A DNA stretch of 64,000 nt from Lepidodermella squamata (lineage: Eukaryota; Gastrotricha), in the NCBI GenBank assembly GCA_047495785.1, contig JBLDXI010000023.1:806001-870000 (forward strand), given 5' to 3'. Positions 40,596 through 49,935 of the stretch are shown in pieces. The notes below the pieces were generated by a model. That model was not told where the DNA came from, ran no database searches, and saw only the letters and a program-made list of their open reading frames with translations. A program made the translations under genes and the position numbers. Positions within the stretch are counted from its first letter, which is position 1. Each line of letters begins with the position of its first letter.

Positions 40596-41690
40596 TTAAG
40601 CGCTACTCCTTTCCAGAAAAGCGAGACATTTCCAGCGTGTCGAAAAGCCCGGTTTGAGGCTCTGCACCAAAGGTCCAATGGCCATTTCCAACATTACGGC
40701 CATGACGGAAATATTGTGAAACGCCGACGTGCCGTGAACGCTGCCAAAACTGTCAAAAAACAGTTCGAGAAACAAGGAAATGATAACGGGCACGTGGAAT
40801 AGTGTGAAAATCAAAAAGGTTGCCAGTGTTTGTTTCACAAAAAACATCTCACGGGCCAGCCATTCGGACGTGTTGCGTTGATTAGAACTGGATTTTCTTC
40901 TAGTCTGCTGCTGTGACTGCCGTGACTGTGTCGAGCAGCCCTCAGCGTTCACGCGGGCTGTTCGAATGTGTCGAAAAATTGTCCGGTAGTTGTAGCAAAG
41001 CACTGCATCGGGTATGAAAACCACCATTCCAGACACGCAGAAACGCAACACCGCAGTATCGATCGTCTCTGTTAGCTGATAGTCGAAGTTTGAACATATC
41101 GGAACTGCTGTTCCGTTGTTCAAGCCTTCAATCGCAATCATCTGAACGCTGAAGGTTCGATATGGAAATATCATGAATGGGATGAAGACAACAATACAGA
41201 TCACAGCGAAAAAAGCAGACTGAAGTACGACCTTTTTCAGATCTGGCCTGGAATTTGGACTCATAGATGTGACACAAACCCGACGCTCGTAACTGATGAG
41301 CATCATTACTATGGGGCTGTATCCACCTGTCACAAATAATAATACTGAGAGAGCCGTGCAGGAGGAATCACCAGCCAGCCAATAGCCTGTTGGAGTTCCA
41401 ATGATCATCAGCACAGAGTAGCAAACCGAGAAAAGTATGTGATCCACACCGAGGACGGTGATGAGGAAGAGAAAGTCGTGCCTAACACCCCGCCTTTTGT
41501 ATATGAGGATATTCGCGATAGTTGTGGAGATGACGAAACCAGTTACAACAGAGCATAACGTAGCGTACAGAAGCCGGTTGGAAGGATTCCGCGTGGCCAA
41601 ATTGAAAGCTCCTATAAAATAGTCACGGGGCGTGGCGGATCCGCGATCAGATAGATATGCTGAAATCCACGACAGCTCTGAGTAATTCAT
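40596..41690 (-). CDS. Class A (rhodopsin-like) GPCR, intronless, 364 aa
   Basis: Seven hydrophobic helices are visible: about residues 40-63, 70-96, 107-132, 148-172, 205-230, 283-308 and 320-345. The E/DRY position at the end of helix 3 reads YERRVCV. Cysteines in SSCTALS (start of helix 3) and VPICSNF (extracellular loop 2) would form the standard disulfide. Helix 7 reads AIGPLVQSLKPGF in place of NPxxY, a departure from the consensus. Loop 3 is Ser/Gln/Arg-rich. The N-terminus has an NYS glycosylation site and no signal peptide. A broken copy lies at 18640-19361 and a 3' fragment at 35515-35690, so this is a small dispersed family. The ligand cannot be told; a chemosensory or peptide receptor is possible. 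Confidence 0.88.
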   Translation of the reverse strand: MNYSELSWISAYLSDRGSATPRDYFIGAFNLATRNPSNRLLYATLCSVVTGFVISTTIANILIYKRRGVRHDFLFLITVLGVDHILFSVCYSVLMIIGTPTGYWLAGDSSCTALSVLLFVTGGYSPIVMMLISYERRVCVTSMSPNSRPDLKKVVLQSAFFAVICIVVFIPFMIFPYRTFSVQMIAIEGLNNGTAVPICSNFDYQLTETIDTAVLRFCVSGMVVFIPDAVLCYNYRTIFRHIRTARVNAEGCSTQSRQSQQQTRRKSSSNQRNTSEWLAREMFFVKQTLATFLIFTLFHVPVIISLFLELFFDSFGSVHGTSAFHNISVMAVMLEMAIGPLVQSLKPGFSTRWKCLAFLERSSA

Positions 41691-42312
41691 GAGCAGAGCT
41701 ATGGATCTGATTTAATCTAAATTAGATATAATTAAAAAAGATTATCTATCAAATTACTAGATCTATCAAAATCAGATTTAAATTTCCAAGACAAGATTAG
41801 ATCAAATCAGATCAACTTTATTGCGATAGTAAGATGAAGTGAGATAAAAAATCAGATAGATTTTACGATATTATACAAAGTTTGAGTCAATTTCAAAATC
41901 AGATTCGACTTTTTCGACAGATTCTTCGATCGCCTCCTGATCTTCATTGACTTTGAAGATCCAGCCCCAGTCAAACGTTGATTGAATTTTCCCCTCATGA
42001 TTAGAGGTTTTAATAGGATTTTGAGAAAAATATATTGCCATAATCTACAATCTTTTCCATTTTTAATAAAATGAAATTCAAATTACAATAGTTAAGTTTA
42101 TTTGAAAAGTTCAATAAATTGAATATTTCAATCATGAATCTGATTTCGTAATTCCGGGTTTTCGGATGAGAGTATCAAAGAAATACAATTCAAAGAATAA
42201 AGAAGTTTTGGGGCAACTTGGGATTGTCGGTCTTTTTTCTAGTTCATTGTCGAGTAATAATAATACATTATCAACGATTTATGAGGGTTTGAAGGAAAAG
42301 TTTCTCCAGACA
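41691..42312. other. AT-rich intergenic region
   Basis: 5' flank of the GPCR gene, with many AATCAGAT and GATTAGAT words between 41700 and 41900, suggesting a decayed repeat. No gene recognised. Confidence 0.4.
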
Positions 42313-42539
42313 CAGTGAAACTTCGATTTTGAGTACATTTTTTCCCGCCAGACGGGAAATCCGGGTATGGGGTATGCAAAAAATGACGGTTGAAAATCTT
42401 AATGCAAAAAACTTTATTTTCCCCCACAGCATCGAATTGCATGTAAATTGAACCGCATTATCCGTCTTTTCGGATTCTCGCCTGTTTTTTTCTGCCGGCC
42501 CTGGATGACGTCGAATCAGGGTTTAACTGTATTCCCACA
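42313..42539. mobile_element. Possible pogo/Tigger-like MITE
   Basis: The left end CAGTGAAACTTCGATTTTGA and the reverse complement of the right end CAGTTAAACCCTGATTCGAC are similar. They resemble the CAGT-AAACCTCGATT ends of Tigger-type elements, and TATCCGTCTTTTCGGATTCT lies inside. The right flank is TA; the left flank is CA, so the TA duplication is imperfect. Confidence 0.45.
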
Positions 42540-42569
42540 TACGCATGGTTAAATTTCGAAGAATCAAAG

Positions 42570-42900
42570 ATTTCGCAGCATAACATAGGGTCGCCGGTGA
42601 GTATTGGGGTATTCATGCAGTAAGGCGGTAATGCTAGCTGGCCATCATTTCAGAGGCTTTGGATAGACTTCAGCAACGCATGGAAGTAGCGATGAAACTC
42701 ATACATTCGCCAACATCGTTGATTTCAATGAATCTATTAAGATTCAGCATGACTTTGATCTTGGTCGAGATATTTTCGACTTCCTGGGGTGGGTTGGCTG
42801 TTGCGCTGATGCGACAGTTCTGGAGAAGTGTTTCAGTCAGATTATCGGGAGTTGGGGCGCTCAAAACGCCAGTAAGCAGAGCGATGAATACAACTAGCAT
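42570..42900 (-). pseudogene. Cys-loop channel pseudogene, N-terminal fragment
   Basis: The ATG at 42900 opens MLVVFIALLTGVLSAPTPDN, then LTETLLQNCRISATANPPQE and FIEINDVGEC, closely related to the gene at 13662. A short deletion after MSFI shifts the frame, and the text resumes as LPCVAEVYPKPLK, a stop, WPASITALLHEYPN and RPYVMLRN to about 42570, where similarity ends. The Cys-loop and all membrane helices are missing. The NSPQE motif is mutated to NPPQE. Confidence 0.87.
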
Positions 42901-43021
42901 CTGGTGCCAATTTTTTGGATTACGGCTTGCCATTGAGAATGGATAGTAGTTTATTGTTAAAACAATGATCCGACTGATACTAAGTAACAGTTTGCCTATA
43001 GACGCGGGTATTTACATTTAA

Positions 43022-46000
43022 CTAATTCTTTCTGTACAAATGATTATTTATGATTTTGCATGAGTCTTTTATCGTTGAAATGACGATGTCGCACATGAGT
43101 GACTGCGGTAGTTCGAGACGTTTTGCGAAGTCGCGGAAGAACTTGGTGATGGTACCACGGGCTCCAACGAAGAGACCGATTACTTCGAGGGAAGTTAGAT
43201 TGTATCTTTCCTTGAAGTATTCTGCGCAAGGCTCGTAGTGTGCCCGTTTTTCTTTGTCGACTTCCAGGGCTTGATCTGGGCTTTTTTCGAAGCGGATGGT
43301 AGGGTCCAAGATCCACCCTTCTCTCGTGTTTTTATTGAAGGCGATAATGTCGACCCTTTTGAGGCCGTCATTTTCTGCGAGGCAGGAAACTTCCTCGTAG
43401 ACTTCAAGGGTCTTGTTCTTACGCAAGGAGTCTGCGATCATAGTTCGCACTCTATGATGGCGGGCGTTGCGAAGCAGAGCACCGCGAGGGCAGAAACCAA
43501 GGACATGTGAGAGGGATTCATACTCGCAGTCGCAGTGGCGGCAGCGGGGTCCATCAAGGCTTCTTCCAGGCAGTGCACGAACCGCACAGGTGTCCGTCGT
43601 CATTTTGATCGCCGTAGTCCATTCGTTGACTGAGAGACCGGACTTGTTACTGATCCACTTATTGCAGGCTGGCATTTCTCGGTACATGTGGGCACCCCGG
43701 CCCTTATGGCTTTCAGCCCATTCGTTGAACGATCTTTCTCGCAGGATCGCGCGCAGTTGTTGTCCCACTTGTTTCTTTTCGAAGTCGACCGATTGCTCGT
43801 CGAGTGATGCTAGGCAGCTCTTCATTTCTGCCTCGAAATCTTTGCAGATACTGAGGTGAGGGTGGTTGAGCCTGGCAGGTTTCATTGAGATGCAGAAATG
43901 TTGTATAAAACATTCCCAACTTGCCTTCATAAGCCCAAGACCACGCCAGCTGCGGCTCGCGTACAGGTACGCGTTGGGTGTGTCTCTCGGCAGCTCCAGT
44001 GTTTGCTTGACAGCGTTGCGCACGAGGCCGTCGACATCGTTCAAGAACGAGGCTGGTAGCTTGTTGAGGGGAGCATTCTGGAGCGGAAAGACCAGAGTTG
44101 GCCAGACATAGTGATTGATGATGTTAAGTTTCTGGTCCGGCCGTAGGAGCGGCGATTCGGCAAGCTGGCTTAGGTTTTGCTCCAACTTTTTGATGGTACC
44201 GGCGGCGTCGAAATCAAGTTCGTCGCTAAAGGAGCAGCCCAGGTACTTGATGAGCTCTCCGTGTCGTAGGGCTGGGATCGTCGTCTTGTCGTCAACTACC
44301 AGAGGCTCTTCGGAAAGCTCTCCGTCTTCGACAATGATCGCGACTGATTTCGAGGCATTAATTTCGATTCCAACCTGCGAGAAGAGGCTGATGGCCATGC
44401 CTGCAAGGACGGAGCCTGAGGCACGCGAGTTGGCAATTGGGGTAGTGTCGTCGGCGAAGGCTTGTACGGATATGCTCGGCAGTTCTGGGGATAGCTTGAA
44501 ACCGTACTTCTCCGCCACCTCGTGTTCTGATAGCTCGTGTAGAACGAAATCGATGGCCAGGTTGAACAGGGTCGGGGAGATCGGCGCACCTTGGAAGACG
44601 CCACGCTCGATGTCGATTCGCTTTGTCCTGAGACCGCGTGCTTCGACCACTGTCCAGTTACCCTTGATCAGGCGAAGGACTGTTTGCCGTAAGGAAGTCG
44701 GCATTGGGGCTGATTCGATGGTCTTTTCGAGGTGAGGGTGACCCATTGAATCGAAGGCTTGCGTAGCGTCCAGGAAGATGATGACACACGTGCGCTTCTG
44801 TTGCTTTGCGGCTTTCAGACAACCGTCTACGATTGTCGAGTTGACGTGCGTCCCGGGTATCGACGTGAAACCTCTCTGGTTCGGATGAAACAGGATGTAT
44901 TGCCGAACTCGGGAATCGACCACCTTCTCGAACGCTCTTCGCACAACTGAGCATATCGAAATCGGTCGCCAGTTTCGCGGGTCGGCAGTGTCACCTTTCT
45001 TGTATATGAGCACTGTCCGGGCGTTTTGAAGGGCTGAGGGCATGAACAGTGGTCGGCTAAGCATGATTGAAAACAGTTCAGCGAGTGACTCAGCGCATTT
45101 TTCAAGCCGTAGCAATCTCACGAGGATGCGATCTGGCCCGGTTGCCGAGTCGATCTTCATCTTACGAAGAGCACCTCGAACCTCTTCTGTGTCCACAGCT
45201 GTCTCGTATTCGTCGTCTAGTGCTTGCTGCTCACTAACTGGCGGCTTGGGTTCGTAGTTAGGCCGTACTTGATCATTGCTGGAGCCCCATCTACCGGTGA
45301 ATTCGGTGAACAGGGCGTCCATTGGGATGTCGCACTGTGATGGTTTATCTGCATCCATCACCATCCGTACTGCCTGGCCGCGCTTGTTGTAGTAGTAGTA
45401 TTGCACCAGTTGAGACTTGTACGCGAGCTTCTGCTTGGCTCTCGAGCGCTGGGCTGTTCTTGCGGGGTTCGAAGAGCTCTCCTTGCGAGGCTTCTCGGCT
45501 TGCTTTTTGTTTTTGCGCTTTTTCCGCCACTCATAGAACTTGCTTGCAGGATGTTTGGGGCCGGGGAGGAGTTTCATTGCTTCGAACAGCTCCGAGGTAA
45601 ATTGGGAGACGATAGTGTCCAGTTCCTCGTCGGTGGCTCTGTTCTCTTCCTTCATTTTGCGGAATGTGCTGGTCCACTTATCGATTATTTCGTCAGCCGC
45701 TTTGCTATCGTGGACGGTTGCTGGCCAGATGGTTTCGTTTTCTTCCGGATTCGAGGGCTTCGGCACTTTGTTGTTTGACCGATTTTCATACTTGGACACG
45801 ACGGCCGCACGACTTCGATCAGGGTGCGCAGAGCTTCGATGGATCGCTAAACCATGTTGGTTTTTAAATGGTTTACCACAATCTTCGCATTTCACAGGCT
45901 CCTGTTGACTAGCAGTGTTGTCGTTAGTCGCTGTGTGGCCGCGAAGGATGTGCATTTTCAGCCCTCTGCTGCTGCTGAAGGATTTTGTGCATTGGTCGCA

Positions 46001-46090
46001 TTTGAACTCGTCGGTGTGGACCTCTATTTTGAGAAGCTCGGGTGCGTCATCCTCGTCGGACGCACCACGTGCCGTTTCCATGGTAGGCAC
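43022..46090 (-). CDS. R2-like non-LTR retrotransposon protein with restriction-like endonuclease, 1022 aa
   Basis: The single frame starts with two C2H2 zinc fingers (CDQC...H at about 31-52 and CEDC...H at about 68-90) and a basic linker. The reverse transcriptase contains RNWRPISICSVVRRAFEKVV, FLDATQAFDS, VFQGAPISPTLFNLAI and the catalytic AFADDTTPIA. Near the C-terminus lies the CCHC motif CRHCDCEYESLSHVLGFCP and then a restriction-like endonuclease (DIIAFN and GWILDPTIRFE). This order is diagnostic of the R2/R4/NeSL group. These elements usually insert at specific sites such as rRNA genes; no rDNA flanks it here. The frame is undisturbed, so it may be recent. A probable 5' UTR extends to about 46255. 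It separates a channel pseudogene from the channel gene at 46668. Confidence 0.92.
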   Translation of the reverse strand: MPTMETARGASDEDDAPELLKIEVHTDEFKCDQCTKSFSSSRGLKMHILRGHTATNDNTASQQEPVKCEDCGKPFKNQHGLAIHRSSAHPDRSRAAVVSKYENRSNNKVPKPSNPEENETIWPATVHDSKAADEIIDKWTSTFRKMKEENRATDEELDTIVSQFTSELFEAMKLLPGPKHPASKFYEWRKKRKNKKQAEKPRKESSSNPARTAQRSRAKQKLAYKSQLVQYYYYNKRGQAVRMVMDADKPSQCDIPMDALFTEFTGRWGSSNDQVRPNYEPKPPVSEQQALDDEYETAVDTEEVRGALRKMKIDSATGPDRILVRLLRLEKCAESLAELFSIMLSRPLFMPSALQNARTVLIYKKGDTADPRNWRPISICSVVRRAFEKVVDSRVRQYILFHPNQRGFTSIPGTHVNSTIVDGCLKAAKQQKRTCVIIFLDATQAFDSMGHPHLEKTIESAPMPTSLRQTVLRLIKGNWTVVEARGLRTKRIDIERGVFQGAPISPTLFNLAIDFVLHELSEHEVAEKYGFKLSPELPSISVQAFADDTTPIANSRASGSVLAGMAISLFSQVGIEINASKSVAIIVEDGELSEEPLVVDDKTTIPALRHGELIKYLGCSFSDELDFDAAGTIKKLEQNLSQLAESPLLRPDQKLNIINHYVWPTLVFPLQNAPLNKLPASFLNDVDGLVRNAVKQTLELPRDTPNAYLYASRSWRGLGLMKASWECFIQHFCISMKPARLNHPHLSICKDFEAEMKSCLASLDEQSVDFEKKQVGQQLRAILRERSFNEWAESHKGRGAHMYREMPACNKWISNKSGLSVNEWTTAIKMTTDTCAVRALPGRSLDGPRCRHCDCEYESLSHVLGFCPRGALLRNARHHRVRTMIADSLRKNKTLEVYEEVSCLAENDGLKRVDIIAFNKNTREGWILDPTIRFEKSPDQALEVDKEKRAHYEPCAEYFKERYNLTSLEVIGLFVGARGTITKFFRDFAKRLELPQSLMCDIVISTIKDSCKIINNHLYRKN

Positions 46091-46667
46091 GTGAACGGTT
46101 CAAAGTCCGGTTTTTGAAATTCGGGTCAAGGGTCGATTGGAAGTCGTTCGAAATCGATCGGAATTGGCTTGCCGGTCGGTCCGTCGGCGATTGCGATCGG
46201 CGGGTCTTTGAGAGTCGAGTCGGTGGACGGCTTCGGGATGTGTTGTTGTCAGCGACAAAAATATATTATTTTAAAAACCTCAGAAAATTTAATATTCAAT
46301 CGCAGATATTTGTAGTAGGATACAAGGTAGTAGGATCAATATATAGCTTTTGGAATGATCAGAACGGCATTTCCATGTTCCGTTCGAAGCTCATCAAATA
46401 AAACGACTTTTCGCTGCCAGATTGCTTTGAGTGTTCCAATCAGATCGAAAAGCAGGATAAGTATATAACCTATTTATAGGCTTCTTGCGATGTGGATTAA
46501 TGCGGCTACTTTTTATTTCCTTAATTGCTTATGTTTCAAATTCTACATCCACTGAAACCGTTACATTATTCATCGTCAGTTCAGTTGACAATCAGGCTAC
46601 AGTCTAGCAGGAATCAAAGAAAAAACAACATATAACAAAAAACGTTTAGATACATCGAAATCCAAGC
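46091..46667. other. 5' region of the R2-like element and 3' flank of the next gene
   Basis: From 46091 to about 46255 the sequence is GC-rich with repeated TCG words and probably belongs to the retrotransposon 5' UTR. After 46260 it changes sharply to AT-rich sequence. No other feature recognised. Confidence 0.45.
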
Positions 46668-47937
46668 TCAATCTTGCATGCTGAGGCGGGCCCATGTGAT
46701 GATATGCAGAATGATCAGCAGGGCAACAGCGCATAAGAACCCAATTATATCGATAAGATTGCCGCGAGTTCTGCGGCCGATTTTCTCCTCCATCCACTCC
46801 TTATATCCATTTGAAAGCAGGCACATAGCCGCGGCATAGATTGTGGAAAAAAGGCCGAAAAGGCACTGGTACAGCACGTAGTAACAGGCCACAACTTCCT
46901 CCGGCGATTGCGGCAGGCTGTCAACTACATTTGTCTGAACGACGAAAAGCGACAGCATGACCAAGCAAATGAAGCCAGAACGGTCTGGCATATCTCGAGG
47001 GATGAGATACCCAGCCAGGACGAGGATGCATAGGATGAAGCAAGGTGCGAAGATGTTGAGGATGTAGTAGCCGGGTTTGCGGTAGAATGTCATTGTATAC
47101 GTCACCTGGGTGTAGTAGAGCGGAACGCTTAGGCCGCTCATCATTACATTTTCGGTGCGGGAGCTGTAGTTCGACCAGTATTTGCCCAACTCCCAGTTTC
47201 CGTTCGATGGCATGAAAGCATCGCTGTTGAATGGCTCGATCACAGAGGCAGACTTGAAATTCACCGTCGGTTCAGATTGGCCAAGGCGGATAATAATAGA
47301 GCAATCTTGTCTGAAGAAAAATAAATATAAAAAATTAGTAGCGAGCTAAGAAACCATTTGTTAAGGAATGATTAGAATTTGGTTAAGGAAAATTATATGT
47401 TGTGGCTTACTTGTCGAAAGGAAATTTCCGCACTTTCATGTTGCACGAACTAGTGACGACGCCCATTGTCAGCAGTCGAAATAGGCCTAATTGCGGCCAA
47501 ATCGTCAGAGACTGGAAAAAGTCATTGCCCGCATTCATCGCGTTGCCGGTGACGCTGTTGACGAGCAGCAGGCTCGGCGTCCAATACGCCGTCATGTCTT
47601 CATTGCTGAACAAGCCAAACTGCTTCGGCCACCAGTCCTTATACTTGATGTAAGCATCTTTTACGCACTTCACTTGCCAGGATGCTTCGAAGGACGCGAC
47701 AAAGGTGAACGTTTCAGCCACGTTATCCAGGCCCATGAATCGATCGGGCATCAGCAGCATGTGCATGTCTTGCCCTTGAGCTTCAAGCTCACCTGGTGAG
47801 TTGGCATTCGACGCTATGCTTGGACAGGCCGCGAAGAGTGAAGCCGTTGCGTTGGCTTTGACGTTGACAGGACCGGAGCTGTTATCGCTGCGAACCGAGC
47901 CGGCTAGTGCTAGACCAAAAATCAACAAACGAAACAT
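46668..47937 (-). CDS. Cys-loop ligand-gated ion channel subunit, two exons, 389 aa
   Basis: Exons are 47937-47411 and 47310-46668; the 100-bp intron (GTAAGC...TTCAG, phase 2) falls inside the Cys-loop directly after FPFD. Spliced, the loop reads CNMKVRKFPFDKQDC. The signal peptide MFRLLIFGLALAGSVRS is followed by CPSIASNANSPGE, WQVKC and YWTPSLLLVN. M2 is DRSGFICLVMLSLFVVQTNV; the region after it (DSLPQSPEEVVACYY) and M3 have a distinctive FGLFSTIYAAAMC. M4 ends ILHIITWARLSMQD. The intron position is the same as in the fragment at 3353-3903, so both belong to an intron-keeping branch. The composite pseudogene at 22456 contains the M3-M4 part of a close relative. Confidence 0.92.
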
Positions 47938-48480
47938 GTTTTGAAAAGACGCAATGACCCATCGGCCGGCGTCGAACTTGAGTCACCTTGCTGTGAGTAG
48001 GATTTAATTTCCTGAACCACGCTCGAACCCTAGGCACTTGATTAATTTTCTGCGTTGTTTTCATCGCTCGAAAACAGATTTCGAACAGAAAGCTCTAGAC
48101 TCGCCGGAAATATATCTGTTTTCTTAGCTGGGGAACATGTGCCTGTATCTGCCATGATTTGCTTCAGCTCTATTTGACCTTTGCGAAAAAAAACGATGCG
48201 AAGAGCGTAGATTTAATTAAAATTCGGTTCCAGAACAAACAATATTGCATTCATTCGAAAATCCCCTGTGAAAACCTAACAATCGCATTCGCGTTTCAGA
48301 ATCTGAAGTGATAACTGTCAAAATGCTGTCACTGTCTGGTTTATGATCAAGCTATAATGCTTACTCAGTTCGTAAGTATAGTGAAGTACATGAAGCTACG
48401 GGGGTGTATTGTACCTCCTGGTCTGCAGTTAAAGGCGAAAACATATCTATGGGCAAAAAATCTGAAATGAAAGCACATGC
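47938..48480. other. Intergenic region, nothing recognised
   Basis: 5' flank of the channel gene at 46668-47937. No TATA box or repeat family identified with confidence. Confidence 0.35.
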
Positions 48481-49050
48481 ATTATACTCCTGTTTTGCAG
48501 GTCAAAGGTCACACGTGCACACGTGATCAAAACGTGTGATCAAAACACTAAACTTTTAGGTTGTTGCTAGTGTGGTAGTTTCGTCGTTTCGTCATTTCGT
48601 CATTTCGTCACCATGAAAAAAAAATAAAAATAAAATGTTGTGAGCTGGAGTCGAACTATCAACCTCTGGTTTCCTGAGCTATAGCTTGAACCGCTAAACC
48701 ACACAGGAGACACATGGGACCCGTCTTAGAATCAATTGATATAGGCCACAGTTAAAGCATACTTCAACAAGATAGATGCACACGATTTTAAGACAACTTG
48801 CTTGCTTAGTGGTTCCAGCACTAGCACTCGAAACCAGAGGTTGATAATTCGACTCCAGCTCATATCATTTTTTTTATTTTTTTCCAAGTTTTTTCGGTCT
48901 TTTGGAAGTTTTTCAAAGTGACGAATTGACGAAATGACGAACCCACCACCAACTTAACAACAAGCAACAACCTAAAAGTTTAGTGTTTTGATCACACGTT
49001 TTGATCACGTGTGCACGTGTGACCTTTGACCTGCAAAACAGGAGTATAAT
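48481..49050. repeat. Foldback element with perfect 88-bp inverted repeats and tRNA-like sequences in both arms
   Basis: Bases 48481-48568 are the exact reverse complement of 48963-49050. Further inward the arms still match imperfectly. Each contains runs of ATTTCGTC and a tRNA-like block: minus strand 48720-48640 (TTTAGCGGTTCAAGC, CAGAGGTTGATAGTTCGACT) and plus strand about 48800-48868 (CTTAGTGGTTCCAGC, CAGAGGTTGATAATTCGACT). The blocks have A-box- and B-box-like words but do not fold into a proper tRNA, so they look like a tRNA-derived SINE carried in both arms. A relic of the outer end (CATTATACTTCGGTTTTGCA) occurs at 56073. There is no coding capacity. Confidence 0.88.
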
Positions 49051-49743
49051 GATGGGTACTATTCGTCCGAAAGCAGCAGGAATATGCCATTGGGTAGCGC
49101 ATTAGGGCCAATGCTAATGGCTTGTATTATACAAAATGGTTGTATCACGTCTAGAGATCAATGTCCGTTTAAAATTCCGACCCATTTTCATTACGCGAGT
49201 CCCAAAATTGAAACGGGAGAGTTGGGTTGATTACCTGATTGGATCGCCAAGAAAATCATAATCGCCGGATGGAGTCGGCGAAACTATTCGACTAGCACCG
49301 CCTATTTTGGTGTCCGCAACCAGAGCTGTCGATCACGTTTAACTTTCCACCGCGAGTGACGTTTCTGCGTGCAACCGATCGATAAAAAACAACGCAATAG
49401 AGTTTTGGTGTTGAAAATGCCTTTTGGTGATCTAAAATCTAAATGGTCGCTTTGGTGATGAAACTTATGACACCCAATCACATCAATACTAGCTAAATCT
49501 GACAAACCCGTCAATGCAAATTGGATTCTGATTTTTGCGCCACGCGTCGCATGTAAAAATCAAAATAGCACTTTGCCTTTTGCCTCATGGGAAAAGATTC
49601 TTGGCTGGCGCCTCTGTTTCTCACGACCGCCAATTGTTATCCATTGTATTATCAATTGTCGTTTTTTTTAATTTTTAATTTGCTCCATGATATACTCATT
49701 GAGCTAATTTTTGGAATTCTAAGTTGAAGTTGAATTTTTTGAA
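49051..49743. other. Intergenic region, nothing recognised
   Basis: Short frames only, with no motif. The duplicated flank of the next gene begins at about 49744. Confidence 0.35.
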
Positions 49744-49935
49744 ATAGCGAGGCGAAGATCATTCGCGAATGAAGTTTCGACGCTTTGTTTACCTTCGAAT
49801 GCCGCTCCAGTATTGTGAAACCTCGCGCGCATTATCGATTCGACAGCAACGCCAGACGGATGAGGAAATTGGAGTTAGTATCACTGAGCTCGTCAGTTAC
49901 CACAGTCGCAATTTCATCTCTCCGACTTCGGAGAC
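49744..49935 (+). promoter_or_regulatory. Duplicated 5' flank of the channel gene at 49936
   Basis: Homologous to 16230-16437. Contains the palindrome CATTCGCGAATG at its start. Together with the shared 3' flank it defines a duplicated block of about 1.5 kb. Confidence 0.5.

Noticed and set aside
44115-44735. 206-residue plus-strand frame
   Set aside because: Complete overlap with the reverse transcriptase coding sequence on the minus strand; a shadow of codon composition.
48640-48868. Two possible tRNA genes in the foldback element
   Set aside because: B-box- and A-box-like words are present, but the T-stem and acceptor stem do not pair, and the two blocks are inverted copies within one repeat. 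Kept as tRNA-derived repeat.
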